Program-made: the position numbers and the translations under genes | The notes under the pieces: generated by a model | Seen by the model: only the letters and a program-made list of their open reading frames with translations | The model's database searches: none | Told to the model about the DNA's origin: nothing | Shown: in pieces, positions 1-8,783 of the stretch | Numbering within the stretch: the stretch's first letter is position 1 | Layout: each line of letters starts with the position of its first letter | NCBI RefSeq assembly: GCF_946886695.1 | Contig: NZ_CAMPJD010000017.1 | Location: 1-64,000, forward strand | Origin: an uncultured Pseudoxanthomonas sp. | GTDB lineage: Bacteria > Pseudomonadota > Gammaproteobacteria > Xanthomonadales > Xanthomonadaceae | Reading direction: 5' to 3' | DNA: 64,000 bases

Positions 1-2203
1 TGGCGGTGTTCATGAACATCGCCAGGATCATCGGCGCCGGGCCGTTGATGGTCATCGACACCGACGTGGTGGGCGCGCACAGGTCGAAGCCGGAGTACAG
101 CTTCTTCATGTCGTCCAGCGTGGGGATGTTGACGCCGGAGTTGCCGATCTTGCCGTAGATGTCCGGGCGCGGCGCCGGGTCTTCGCCGTACAGCGTGACG
201 CTGTCGAAGGCCGTGGACAGGCGCGCGGCCGGCTGGCCGACGCTGAGGTAATGGAAGCGGCGATTGGTGCGCTCCGGCGTGCCCTCGCCCGCGAACATGC
301 GGATCGGGTCCTCGCCGGTGCGGCGGTACGGATACACGCCGCCGGTGTAGGGATAGCTGCCGGGGAGATTCTCTTTCTGCAGGAAGGTCAGCTGCTCACC
401 CCAGCTGCGGTACTTGGGCGGCGCGATCTTCGGGATCTGCTGGTGGCTGAGCGAGGTGGTGTAGTTGTCGATGCGGATGGTCTTGCCGCGCACTTCGTAT
501 TCGTTGACCGGGTCGGTGACGGCCTTGAGCCGTACCGGCCATTCGCGCAGCAGCTTGAGCGCTTCGGACGACAGGGATTGCACGGCGTCGTTGTAGCGCT
601 GGCGCAGCGTCAGCAGCGAGCGGTCGACTGTAGGAGGGGCTTCAGCCCCGACCGGATGGCCTGCGGAGGTCGGGGCTGAAGCCCCTCCTACAAGAGCGTC
701 GGTGGCATACAACTCCAGCGCCTTCGGCAACGCCGGATCGTCCAGGTCCTTCAACGCATTCCAGTAGTGCTGCGCGCGACTGGCGGTTTCTGCCTCGGTC
801 TCGATGCGGCGGTTGATGCCGCGGCCCTGTTCGGCGATCTCGGCCAGGTAGCGCACCCGCGCGCCGGGGATCAGCACGGTGGCGCGCGGTTCCTTCAGCG
901 TGGTGTCGATGTCCGGCGTCCACTTCTCCGCCGGCAGCTGCAGCTTCTCGCGCAGCAGGCGGCACAGGTTGGCGAACATCCAGCTGACGCCGGGGTCATT
1001 GAACTGGCTGGCGATGGTCGGGTACACCGGCACGTCGGCGTCCGGGGTCTGGAATGCCACGCGGTTGCGCTTCCATTGCTTGCGCACATCGCGCAGGGCG
1101 TCCTCGGCGCCACGCTTGTCGTACTTGTTCAGCACGATCAGCTCGGCGAAGTCGATCATGTCGATCTTTTCCAGCTGGCTGGCCGCGCCGTAGTCGCTGG
1201 TCATCACGTACATGGGGAAGTCGACCAGATCGACGATCTCCGAATCGCTCTGGCCGATGCCGGCGGTTTCCACGATGACCAGGTCGAAGCCGAGCGACTT
1301 CAGGAACGCGATGCAGTCCTTCAGCACGGCGTTGGTGGCCACGTGCTGGCGGCGTGTGGCCATGGAGCGCATGTAGATGCGCTCGCTGCGCAGCGCGTTC
1401 ATGCGGATGCGGTCGCCGAGCAGCGCGCCACCGGTGCGGCGGCGGGTGGGATCGACCGAGATCACCGCGATGTGCATCTGCGGGAAGCAGGACAGGAAGC
1501 GGTTCATCAGCTCGTCGGTGACCGACGATTTTCCGGCGCCGCCGGTGCCGGTGATGCCGATGACGGGCGTGGCGCGGGCGGGAAACGGCGCATGCGGGCC
1601 CTTGGCCCATTGCGCGCGCAGCTTCTCCAGTTCGGTTTCGGACAGCACGCCGTCCTCGATGGTGCTGAGCATGCGGCCGATGCCGGCCTCGTCAGTGAGC
1701 GCGGGCGCGACCGACGTGTTCCATTCGCGCTGGCCGTTGACCGGGTGGCGCGCATCCTCGGCACGCTTGACCACGTCCTGGATCATCTCCACCAGGCCCA
1801 TCTTCATGCCGTCGTTGGGGTGGTAGATGCGCTCCACGCCGTAGGCCTGCAGCTCGGCGATCTCTTCCGGCGTGATGGTGCCGCCGCCGCCGCCGAACAC
1901 GCGTACGTGGCCGGCGCCGCGTTCCTTCAGCATGTCGACCATGTACTTGAAGTACTCGACGTGGCCGCCCTGGTAGCTGGACAGCGCGATGCCGTCGGCG
2001 TCTTCCTGCAAGGCCGCGCGCACCACGTCTTCCACGCTGCGGTTGTGGCCCAGGTGGACCACTTCCGCGCCCTCGCCCTGGATCAGCCGCCGCATGATGT
2101 TGATGGCGGCGTCGTGCCCGTCGAACAGGCTGGCGGCGGTCACGAAGCGCAGCGGCGTGGCATCGGCCTGGGCTGCGGGAAACTGGCTGGCGGGTGTGCT
2201 CAC
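1..2203 (-). CDS. icmF: Fused acyl-CoA mutase/GTPase (IcmF type), C-terminus outside window
   Basis: Adenosylcobalamin-dependent acyl-CoA mutase fused to its G-protein chaperone (isobutyryl-CoA/methylmalonyl-CoA mutase family, cytoplasm). The first 734 residues are visible. Order: B12-binding domain near the N-terminus (FDGHDAAIN loop at about residue 26), MeaB-like GTPase with P-loop GTGGAGKSS near residue 217, linker, and mutase substrate domain (RTGEDPIRMFAGEG, then SMTINGPAPMILAMFMNTA at the left edge). The start is taken as GTG 2203, the first start in this frame that leads straight into the B12 domain; no strong ribosome site is seen. A REP inverted-repeat pair (630-691) is read through in frame in the linker. 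The neighbours suggest valine/isoleucine catabolism. Whether the preferred substrate is isobutyryl- or methylmalonyl-CoA cannot be told here. Confidence 0.88.
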   Translation of the reverse strand, partial: MSTPASQFPAAQADATPLRFVTAASLFDGHDAAINIMRRLIQGEGAEVVHLGHNRSVEDVVRAALQEDADGIALSSYQGGHVEYFKYMVDMLKERGAGHVRVFGGGGGTITPEEIAELQAYGVERIYHPNDGMKMGLVEMIQDVVKRAEDARHPVNGQREWNTSVAPALTDEAGIGRMLSTIEDGVLSETELEKLRAQWAKGPHAPFPARATPVIGITGTGGAGKSSVTDELMNRFLSCFPQMHIAVISVDPTRRRTGGALLGDRIRMNALRSERIYMRSMATRRQHVATNAVLKDCIAFLKSLGFDLVIVETAGIGQSDSEIVDLVDFPMYVMTSDYGAASQLEKIDMIDFAELIVLNKYDKRGAEDALRDVRKQWKRNRVAFQTPDADVPVYPTIASQFNDPGVSWMFANLCRLLREKLQLPAEKWTPDIDTTLKEPRATVLIPGARVRYLAEIAEQGRGINRRIETEAETASRAQHYWNALKDLDDPALPKALELYATDALVGGASAPTSAGHPVGAEAPPTVDRSLLTLRQRYNDAVQSLSSEALKLLREWPVRLKAVTDPVNEYEVRGKTIRIDNYTTSLSHQQIPKIAPPKYRSWGEQLTFLQKENLPGSYPYTGGVYPYRRTGEDPIRMFAGEGTPERTNRRFHYLSVGQPAARLSTAFDSVTLYGEDPAPRPDIYGKIGNSGVNIPTLDDMKKLYSGFDLCAPTTSVSMTINGPAPMILAMFMNTA
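630..691. repeat. REP inverted pair inside the icmF reading frame
   Basis: Two 24-bp copies of a GTAG-headed palindromic repeat (GTAGGAGGGGCTTCAG...), 630-653 and 668-691, are perfect inverted copies separated by 14 bp. The mutase frame on the minus strand crosses the whole element without a stop, adding a Gly/Ala/Pro-rich stretch (begins LVGGASAPTSAGH, ends GAEAPPT). It lies between the helical region ending KALELY and the LLTLRQRYNDAV segment, so in the linker ahead of the catalytic mutase domain. Confidence 0.9.
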
Positions 2204-2324
2204 GCGTGCTCACTTACAGGTGCGGACAGACACGGGATTGTAGCCGTTCGCGTGTCATGACCTCACCAATTGCACACCAGTGGACACGGCACGCACACCC
2301 TACGGTGGCGTGCGGTGACGCGTG

Positions 2325-3203
2325 TCAGCACAGCCCGAACGGCAGCTCGCGCGTGGAGACCACGCGCTGGCCGACGGCTTCGCCACGCAGGAAGCGCAAT
2401 GCGGCGTCGAGTGTTTCCGGCGCGATCGTCACCCGGTGGTGACCCAGCCCGGTGGTGCTGAGCAGCGTGGCCTGCGGCCAGTAGCGCGCATAGCGTTCGC
2501 CTTCGCACCACGGCACGTCGGTGTCCTCCAGGTCGTGCACGATCAGGCCCGGGCGCGCGATGCGCGGGGCGGTGGCATGGGCATGCAGTTCACGCACGTC
2601 GTGGGCGGTCAGTTCCTGGTACTCGTCGAACAGGCGCCGGCTGAGGAACTGCGCCAGCCCCACCATGCCGCCGAAGCGGCGCGCGGCATCGAAGGGATCG
2701 GCGGCAGGTGCCAGAAGGATCACGCGTTCGGCCTGCATCCCGCGCGCCATCGCGATCGCCGCTGCCGCGCCGCCGAGCGAATGCCCCACGACCGCCGCCA
2801 GTGGCCCGGTGTGTTCGGCCACCCGCGCCGCCGCCTCGGCGAACATCGGCAGGGTCGCGCGCCGGCCACTGCTGCGGCCATGCGCCGGCTGGTCGAACGC
2901 GACCACCGCGTAGCCGGCGCGGCGCAGCGGCTCCACCCACGGCAGGAAGCGCAGGCCGAAGCTGGACCAGCCGTGCACCAGCAGCACGGTGGGTTCGCGC
3001 TGCGGGTCACCCCAGGTGTAGGTGGCCAGCCGTTCGCGGCCGAAGGCGAGCTCACCGATACGTGCACCGCCGGTCTCGCTCTGGCGGGCACGGGTGCGTG
3101 CACCGGGCATCGGCGTGCAGAACAGCTGGAAGGCCCGGGCCAGCGTGCTGCGCGGGGCCAGCCAGCTGCCGACCGCAAAGCGCGCGCTCAGCAGCGACAG
3201 CAT
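2325..3203 (-). CDS. Alpha/beta hydrolase
   Basis: Serine hydrolase of the alpha/beta fold, substrate unknown, 292 residues with the start used here. HGWSS (about residues 77-81) is the oxyanion loop, GHSLGG is the nucleophile elbow (Ser142), Asp227 precedes xxVP, and His255 lies in GLGHH, giving a full catalytic triad. Start ATG 3203 is preferred because a 19-bp TetR-type operator copy sits 11-29 nt upstream, in the same spacing as upstream of the adjacent tetR gene. The alternative ATG 3254 has a better ribosome site (GAGGTG) but would place the operator inside the coding region. Same strand as the tetR gene, so probably under its control. Confidence 0.8.
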   Translation of the reverse strand: MLSLLSARFAVGSWLAPRSTLARAFQLFCTPMPGARTRARQSETGGARIGELAFGRERLATYTWGDPQREPTVLLVHGWSSFGLRFLPWVEPLRRAGYAVVAFDQPAHGRSSGRRATLPMFAEAAARVAEHTGPLAAVVGHSLGGAAAAIAMARGMQAERVILLAPAADPFDAARRFGGMVGLAQFLSRRLFDEYQELTAHDVRELHAHATAPRIARPGLIVHDLEDTDVPWCEGERYARYWPQATLLSTTGLGHHRVTIAPETLDAALRFLRGEAVGQRVVSTRELPFGLC

Positions 3204-3213
3204 CCATGATTTA

Positions 3214-3232
3214 CGAACGGTCGTGCTATTTC
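3214..3232. promoter_or_regulatory. Candidate TetR operator upstream of the hydrolase
   Basis: CGAACGGTCGTGCTATTTC on the plus strand. It matches, inverted and with one mismatch in 19, the site at 3905-3923 just ahead of the tetR start. The core is partly palindromic (ACGRTCGT). Position immediately upstream of ATG 3203 suggests repression by occluding the promoter. Confidence 0.6.
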
Positions 3233-3273
3233 GTGGGACAGAGACAGCAGCCATGAGGGCACCTCGGCAGGAA

Positions 3274-3897
3274 TCAGGCGGTGGGGGAAGACGGCGCGGG
3301 GGCGCCGTAGGACGCCAGCAGGCGGTCCAGGGAACGCCGGGCGAGCATCGGGGCCTGCGCGGCGTCGTACAGACGTGCGTCGTGCAGGCCCTGGGCGACG
3401 GCGAACAGTTCGAAGGCAAGCAGGACCGGATCGGTCTTCGGCGACAGTTCGCCGGTATCGATGCACATGCCGATCGCCTTGACCAGTTGCTGGCGCAGCT
3501 GCAGCAGCCAATCGACGATGCGGTCGCGCAGCAGGCCCGGGCGGGCGTCGTACTCATGGGCGGCGGCCAGGATCACGCAGCCATCGGGGTTGTCGCAGAC
3601 CCAGCGGAACCAGTTCTCCATGATCGCGCGCAGGCGCGGCAGGCCGCGTGGCAGGCCCACCGCCGGCACGATCACGGCTCGCGCATAGCGCTCGGCGGTC
3701 CACTCCAGCACGGTCAGCTGCAGGTCCTCGCGCGACCCGAAATGCGCGAACACGCCGCTCTTCGACATGCCGGCAGCGGTGGCCAGTTCGCCGATGGACA
3801 GGCCCTCCAGGCCGTTCCTGGCCGCGATGTCGTAGGCCCGCGCGACGATCATCTCGCGGGTGGCATTGCCTTTGTGGGTGGCGGCCTGGGGTGTCAT
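3274..3897 (-). CDS. TetR/AcrR family transcriptional regulator
   Basis: One-component repressor, 207 residues, normal for the family. The N-terminal helix-turn-helix is clear: IVARAYDIAARNGLEGLSIG, then ELATAAGMSKSGVFAHFGSR (about residues 18-58). The C-terminal ligand domain carries the family's ENWFRWVCDNPDGCVILAAA stretch. The gene is bracketed by two inverted copies of a 19-bp site, one 8 nt upstream of its ATG and one upstream of the hydrolase, which points to autorepression and control of that hydrolase. It is divergent from leucine dehydrogenase, so a role in that gene's control is possible, but no further operator copy was seen nearer that gene. Confidence 0.88.
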   Translation of the reverse strand: MTPQAATHKGNATREMIVARAYDIAARNGLEGLSIGELATAAGMSKSGVFAHFGSREDLQLTVLEWTAERYARAVIVPAVGLPRGLPRLRAIMENWFRWVCDNPDGCVILAAAHEYDARPGLLRDRIVDWLLQLRQQLVKAIGMCIDTGELSPKTDPVLLAFELFAVAQGLHDARLYDAAQAPMLARRSLDRLLASYGAPAPSSPTA

Positions 3898-3904
3898 GGC
3901 GATA

Positions 3905-3923
3905 GAAATAGCACGATCGTTCG
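3905..3923. promoter_or_regulatory. Candidate TetR operator upstream of tetR
   Basis: GAAATAGCACGATCGTTCG on the plus strand, containing the perfect palindrome ACGATCGT. It lies 8 nt upstream of the tetR ATG at 3897 and is the inverted, 18/19 identical partner of 3214-3232. The minus-strand TGCTATTTC within it resembles an extended -10 element. Confidence 0.6.
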
Positions 3924-4116
3924 ATTCTCACAATAGACCGAAGCCACCCTCCCTCGCCGCGCCCTTGTCATATCGCCCGTGGCCGATTGGATTAAACTGG
4001 CCGCCAGCGACGACCACGGCCGTGTTCCGGAAACGTCGCTTTTTTCTTTTCTGACAACCCGTTAGCCGCTGAAGGCAAGCCCGCGCCGGTCCCCACCCGC
4101 GCACCGGAGCCCACCC

Positions 4117-5217
4117 ATGATTTTCGAAACCCTCGATACCTCTGGCCACGAACAGGTCGTCTTCTGCCACAACCCGGATGCGGGGCTGAAGGCCATCATC
4201 GCCATCCACAGCACCGTGCTGGGTCCGGCGCTGGGCGGTGTGCGCATGCGGCCCTATGCCGACAGCGCGCTGGCGCTGAACGACGCGCTGCGCCTGAGCC
4301 GCACGATGACGTACAAGAATGCGCTGGCCGGCCTCAACGTGGGCGGCGGCAAGGCGGTGCTGATCGGCGACAGCAGCGTGGACAAGACCGAGGTGCTGTT
4401 CCGCAGCTTCGGCCGGTACGTGGACTCGCTGGGCGGCCGCTACATCACCGCCGAGGACGTAGGCACCGACGTCAACGACATGGAAAACGTCTACCGCGAG
4501 ACCGAATACGTGGTCGGCGTGCACCAGGTGCACGGCGGTTCCGGCGACCCGGCCCCGTTCACCGCCTACGGTGCGCTGCAGGGCCTGATGGCCACGCTGA
4601 ACCGCAAGTTCGGCAACGAAGAGATCGGCAAGTACAGCTTCGCCGTGCAGGGCCTGGGCCACATCGGCATGGAGTACGTGAAGCTGCTGAAGGAACGCGG
4701 CGCCAAGCTGTTCGTCACCGACCTCAATCCGGCGCTGGTCGAACACGCGGTCGAGGAGTACGGCGCGGAAGCGGTGAAGCCGGACGAGATCTACGACCTG
4801 CCGGTGGATGTGTTCAGCCCGTGCGCGCTGGAGTACGCCATCAACGAACAGACCCTGCCCCGCCTGAAGGCGAAGGTGATCTGCGGCACCGCCAACAACC
4901 AGATGTCGCACGTGACCGGCGTGGAAGCGGCCAAGCGCGGCATCCTGTACGCGCCCGACTACGCGGTGAACGCGGGTGGCGTGATGAACGTGTCGCTGGA
5001 GATCGACGGCTACAACCGCGAGCGTGCCATGCGGATGATGCGGACGATCTACCACACCGTCGGCAAGATCTTCGATCTGTCCGAGAAGGAAGGCATCGCG
5101 CCGCAGTATGCGGCCGACCGCATCGCCGAGGCCCGCATGACCGCCATCGGCAAGCTCAAGCTGCCGCTGGGCCGCACCGCGCCGCGCTTCATGGGGCACC
5201 TGCGCGGCGAGCATTGA
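4117..5217 (+). CDS. Leucine (Glu/Leu/Phe/Val) dehydrogenase
   Basis: NAD-dependent oxidative deamination of leucine and other branched-chain amino acids to 2-oxo acids in the cytoplasm. It has 366 residues, typical of leucine dehydrogenases and shorter than glutamate dehydrogenases. The N-terminal catalytic domain has the GPALGGVRM and GGGKAVLIGD signatures (about residues 37-85), and the Rossmann domain starts at VQGLGHIG (about residue 183). It sits directly upstream of isovaleryl-CoA dehydrogenase, consistent with the first step of leucine breakdown; the oxo-acid dehydrogenase is not in the window. Start ATG 4117 gives the family N-terminus MIFETLDTSGHEQVVFCH. Confidence 0.93.
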   Translation: MIFETLDTSGHEQVVFCHNPDAGLKAIIAIHSTVLGPALGGVRMRPYADSALALNDALRLSRTMTYKNALAGLNVGGGKAVLIGDSSVDKTEVLFRSFGRYVDSLGGRYITAEDVGTDVNDMENVYRETEYVVGVHQVHGGSGDPAPFTAYGALQGLMATLNRKFGNEEIGKYSFAVQGLGHIGMEYVKLLKERGAKLFVTDLNPALVEHAVEEYGAEAVKPDEIYDLPVDVFSPCALEYAINEQTLPRLKAKVICGTANNQMSHVTGVEAAKRGILYAPDYAVNAGGVMNVSLEIDGYNRERAMRMMRTIYHTVGKIFDLSEKEGIAPQYAADRIAEARMTAIGKLKLPLGRTAPRFMGHLRGEH

Positions 5218-5267
5218 GGTAAGTTGCAGATACAACCTGGATGGGCCGCAATAGGAGGGAGGACCGA

Positions 5268-6440
5268 ATGCGACCGGATACCGTCAGCGGGTTTCCGCTG
5301 GGCGAAGAATTGGATGCGCTGCGCGAGGCCGTGCAGCGGTTCGCGCAGACCGAGATCGCGCCGCGTGCGGCGCAGATCGACCACGACAACGCATTCCCGC
5401 AGGACCTGTGGCCCAAGCTGGGCGAACTGGGCCTGCTGGGCATCACCGTGGATCCGGAATTCGGCGGCAGCGGCATGGGCTACCTGGCCCATCTGGTGGC
5501 GATGGAGGAGATCTCGCGTGCGTCGGGCTCGGTGGGCCTGAGCTATGGCGCGCATTCCAACCTGTGCGTCTCCAACCTCTATCTCAACGGCAATGCCGCG
5601 CAGCGCGCTAAGTACCTGCCGAAGCTCAGCAGCGGCGAGTGGAAGGGCGCGCTGGCGATGAGCGAGCCGGGTGCAGGTTCGGACGTGGTCGGCTCGATGA
5701 GCTGCCGTGCCGAACTCCGTGACGGCGTCTGGGTGGCCAACGGCAACAAGATGTGGATCACCAACGGACCGGAAGCCGACGTGCTGCTGGTCTACATGCG
5801 CACCGCGGGCAAGGACGCAGGCAGCAAGTGCATGACCGCCTTCATCGTCGAGCGCGGCATGAAGGGGTTCTCCACCGCGCAGAAGCTGGACAAGCTGGGC
5901 ATGCGCGGCAGCAACACCTGCGAACTGGTGTTCGAGAACTGCGAGATTCCCGCCGAGAACGTACTGGGCGAAGTGAACCAGGGCGTGCGCGTGCTGATGA
6001 GCGGCCTGAACACCGAGCGGCTGGTGCTGAGCGGCGGGCCCATCGGCCTCATGCAGGCGGCGCTCGACATCACCCTGCCCTACGTGCGCGAGCGCAAGCA
6101 GTTCGACGCGGCCATCGGCACGTTCGGCCTGATGCAGGGCAAGCTGGCCGACATGTACACCGCACTGCAGTCAAGCCGCGCCTTCGCCTACCAGGTGGCG
6201 CGGGGTTTCGACGAAGGCCAGGGGTCGCGTGCCGCAGCGGCAGGTTGCCTGCTGCACGCCTCGGAAGCCGCCGTGCAGGTCACGCTGGAAGCCATCCAGT
6301 CACTGGGCGGCAACGGCTACATCAACGAGTATCCCGCGGGCCGCCTGCTGCGCGATGCCAAGCTCTACGCCATCGGCGCCGGCACCAACGAGATCCGCCG
6401 CATGCTGATCGGGCGGGAATTGTTCGACGGTCGGGGATGA
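5268..6440 (+). CDS. liuA: Isovaleryl-CoA dehydrogenase
   Basis: FAD-dependent acyl-CoA dehydrogenase converting isovaleryl-CoA to 3-methylcrotonyl-CoA in leucine catabolism. It has 390 residues with start ATG 5268, chosen because AGGAGG lies about 10 nt upstream; the in-frame ATG 5241 has no ribosome site. Seen: [18 protein letters not shown] substrate-pocket segment, [14 protein letters not shown], and [18 protein letters not shown], which contains the Glu that acts as catalytic base in isovaleryl-CoA dehydrogenases. The C-terminal [10 protein letters not shown] and [17 protein letters not shown] are family signatures. It lies 50 nt after leucine dehydrogenase, likely one operon. Confidence 0.95.
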   Translation: MRPDTVSGFPLGEELDALREAVQRFAQTEIAPRAAQIDHDNAFPQDLWPKLGELGLLGITVDPEFGGSGMGYLAHLVAMEEISRASGSVGLSYGAHSNLCVSNLYLNGNAAQRAKYLPKLSSGEWKGALAMSEPGAGSDVVGSMSCRAELRDGVWVANGNKMWITNGPEADVLLVYMRTAGKDAGSKCMTAFIVERGMKGFSTAQKLDKLGMRGSNTCELVFENCEIPAENVLGEVNQGVRVLMSGLNTERLVLSGGPIGLMQAALDITLPYVRERKQFDAAIGTFGLMQGKLADMYTALQSSRAFAYQVARGFDEGQGSRAAAAGCLLHASEAAVQVTLEAIQSLGGNGYINEYPAGRLLRDAKLYAIGAGTNEIRRMLIGRELFDGRG

Positions 6441-6453
6441 TCTGGAGGTCGTC

Positions 6454-6522
6454 GTAGGGCGGGCCCCGGCCCGCCGTCCCGTACGTGCGTCCATCGCGAA
6501 GGCGGGCTCGAGCCCGCCCTAC
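6454..6522. repeat. REP inverted pair (GTAGGGCGGGCC type)
   Basis: GTAG-headed hairpin at 6454-6475 faces an inverted related copy at 6501-6522 with a 25-bp spacer. It sits between the convergent ends of liuA and the DUF2189 gene. The right copy's GTAG supplies the TAG stop codon of the DUF2189 gene (6519-6521). Confidence 0.8.
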
Positions 6523-7307
6523 GCCGGGCCTGCCTCCTCCAGGACAGGCCACGAAGACGCATCCAGCGTCTCCCGATAGGCATGCCAGCTGGCATACGCC
6601 AGCCACGGCATCAGCAAGCCCAATCCCAGCAGGGCCGTGGCGAATCCGATCGCGGTCAGCGTCACAAGTAGCAGGCCCCAGATCAGCATCACGCGCTTGT
6701 TGCGCACGACCGCGTGCACGCTGGAGACAGCGGCGGTCACCATGTCCACGTCGCGATCGGCGATCATCGGCAGCGAGAACGCCGTGACCGCGAAGGTCAG
6801 CGTGGCGAACACGGCGCCCACCGCCGATCCGAGCGCAAGGAATTCCCAGAACGCCGCCGGGTCACTGCCGTCGAACGGGAAGAAGGCGCTGACCATCATC
6901 CCGGCGCGCGACCACAGCAGGATGATCACGCCCTGCCCCAGCGCGAATACGCCTGCCTGGCCCAGTACGCGCCTGGCCAGAACGAAGGAATCCCGCAAAC
7001 GAGGCGTGCGTCCTCGTTCCAGTGCGCGGCTTACGCAATACAGGCCCACGCAGATCAGCGGTGCCACGAACACGAAACCGGACAGCAGGGTCGCCAGCAG
7101 CGCGAATCGGCCCAGCAGGTAGGCCAACCAGGAGATGCCGACACTGGCCAGCACGATCACCGTGCCGAAAAGCAGCGTCAGGGCAGGCGCGCGGCGCATG
7201 TCGCGCCAGCCGGCCCGCAGCCAGCGCCAGGGCGCGCCATGGTCGAGCACCGCGCACGGCACGATGAAGGCGCGCGCGGCCGGCTCCGTCGTGGGTCCGT
7301 CTGACAT
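6519..7307 (-). CDS. DUF2189 family integral membrane protein
   Basis: Inner-membrane protein of unknown function, 262 residues. After a short cytoplasmic start it shows several hydrophobic segments (LTLLFGTVIVLASVGISWLA; LATLLSGFVFVAPLICVGLY; a segment near VFALGQGVIILLW; FLALGSAVGAVFATLTFAV; MLIWGLLLVTLTAIGFATAL; LGLGLLMPWLAYASWHAYRE). The paired-helix pattern and RALERGRTPRL between the second and third segments fit DUF2189. Start ATG 7307 has GGAGG in GGGAGGGGGAGAAGAC just upstream. The last codon and stop are overlapped by a REP repeat. Divergent from the thiolase gene. Confidence 0.8.
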   Translation of the reverse strand: MSDGPTTEPAARAFIVPCAVLDHGAPWRWLRAGWRDMRRAPALTLLFGTVIVLASVGISWLAYLLGRFALLATLLSGFVFVAPLICVGLYCVSRALERGRTPRLRDSFVLARRVLGQAGVFALGQGVIILLWSRAGMMVSAFFPFDGSDPAAFWEFLALGSAVGAVFATLTFAVTAFSLPMIADRDVDMVTAAVSSVHAVVRNKRVMLIWGLLLVTLTAIGFATALLGLGLLMPWLAYASWHAYRETLDASSWPVLEEAGPA

Positions 7308-7437
7308 GTCTTCTCCCCCTCCCGCCTCGAGGATACGCCGGTCCGGAGCAGGTCGCTGCCCTGTACCAACGACCGATTTGCCCGCTGTCGTGCCGGGGCG
7401 GGATAATCTGCGGCTCACTCCACGCGGGAAGTCCTCC

Positions 7438-8613
7438 ATGTCCGACATCGTCATCGCCGCCGCCAAGCGCACCGCCATCGGTTCGTTCCTCGGCCAGTTC
7501 AATGGCGTCCCCACCCCGACGCTGGGCGCCGCTGCCATCACCGCCGCGCTGGAACAGTCCGGCATCCCCGCCGACGACGTGTCCGAAGTCATCATGGGTT
7601 GCGTGCTGCCGGCCAACCTGGGTCAGGCTCCCGCCCGCCAGGCCGCGCGTGCCGCCGGCATCCCGGATGCGGCCGGCGCCACCACCATCAACAAGGTCTG
7701 CGGTTCGGGCATGAAGGCGATCATGCTGGGCCACGATCTGATCAAGGCCGGGTCGGCCACGGTGGTCATCGCCGGCGGCATGGAGTCGATGAGCAACGCC
7801 CCGCACCTGATCCCCAACTCGCGCACCGGCAACCGTTACGGCAACTTCCAGGCGGTGGACCACATGGCGTGGGACGGCCTGACCAATCCCTATGATGGGC
7901 AGGCAATGGGCGTGTTCGCCGAGGCTACCGTCGCCAAATTCGGTTTCACCCGCGAAGAACAGGATGCCTACTCGATCGAATCGGTGACCCGCGCGCAGGC
8001 TGCGCAGGCGTCCGGTGCGTTCAACGACGAAATCGTCCCGGTCAAGGTCGCCACCCGCAAGGGCGAGGTCGAGGTCAGTACCGACGAGCAGCCGGGCAAG
8101 TCCGACGTCGCCAAGATCCCAACCCTGAAGGCCGCCTTCAAGAAGGACGGCACGGTGACGGCCGCCAGCTCGTCCAGCATTTCCGACGGCGCCGCGGCCA
8201 CCGTGCTGCTGAGCGCCGACGAGGCCGCCAAGCGCGGTCTGCAGCCGCTGGCACGGATCGTCGGTCACGCGACCTACTCGCAGGCGCCGGAGTGGTTCAC
8301 CACCGCGCCCGTCTCGGCCATCGACAAGCTGCTCAAGCAGGTCGGCTGGACGGTGGACCAGGTGGACCTGTTCGAGGTCAACGAAGCCTTCGCGGTCGTC
8401 GCCATGGCGCCGATCAAGGAGCTGGGCATCCCGCACGCCAAGGTCAACGTCAATGGCGGTGCCTGCGCGCTGGGTCATCCGATCGGCGCGTCGGGAGCCC
8501 GCCTGGTGGTCACGCTGATCAATGCCCTGCGCACACGGGGCGGCAAGCGTGGCATCGCCACGCTCTGCATCGGCGGCGGCGAGGCCACCGCGATCGCGAT
8601 CGAACTCGTCTGA
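7438..8613 (+). CDS. Acetyl-CoA C-acetyltransferase (thiolase)
   Basis: Reversible thiolysis of acetoacetyl-CoA to two acetyl-CoA (atoB/phaA type); it can complete leucine and ketone-body breakdown. It has 391 residues, standard length. Active-site nucleophile Cys88 in INKVCGSGM, NEAFA motif, His in GGACALGHPIGASGARL, and the C-terminal catalytic Cys in LCIGGGEATA are all present. Start ATG 7438 gives the family N-terminus MSDIVIAAAKRTAIGSF. It is monocistronic in appearance, between a divergent membrane protein and a lipoprotein gene. Confidence 0.93.
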   Translation: MSDIVIAAAKRTAIGSFLGQFNGVPTPTLGAAAITAALEQSGIPADDVSEVIMGCVLPANLGQAPARQAARAAGIPDAAGATTINKVCGSGMKAIMLGHDLIKAGSATVVIAGGMESMSNAPHLIPNSRTGNRYGNFQAVDHMAWDGLTNPYDGQAMGVFAEATVAKFGFTREEQDAYSIESVTRAQAAQASGAFNDEIVPVKVATRKGEVEVSTDEQPGKSDVAKIPTLKAAFKKDGTVTAASSSSISDGAAATVLLSADEAAKRGLQPLARIVGHATYSQAPEWFTTAPVSAIDKLLKQVGWTVDQVDLFEVNEAFAVVAMAPIKELGIPHAKVNVNGGACALGHPIGASGARLVVTLINALRTRGGKRGIATLCIGGGEATAIAIELV

Positions 8614-8783
8614 TCTTTTGCGCAGTCGGGGGGCCAAAGCGGCCGGTTTTCGTCCGCCCCATAAGGTTTAACAACGGGTTGACAAAGATAACCGGCCAAC
8701 CGCTTGACAGCCGTAATGGGCTTGTCATCATGTTGCAGGCGCGCAATTGCGCGTTGCCTAACTAACGACGAGGAAATTCAACG

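Noticed and set aside
767..2260. A 497-codon open frame antisense to icmF
   Set aside because: His/Ala/Val/Gly-rich composition without any motif; it mirrors the codon bias of the real gene on the other strand. Such antisense frames accompany most GC-rich genes here and were all left out.
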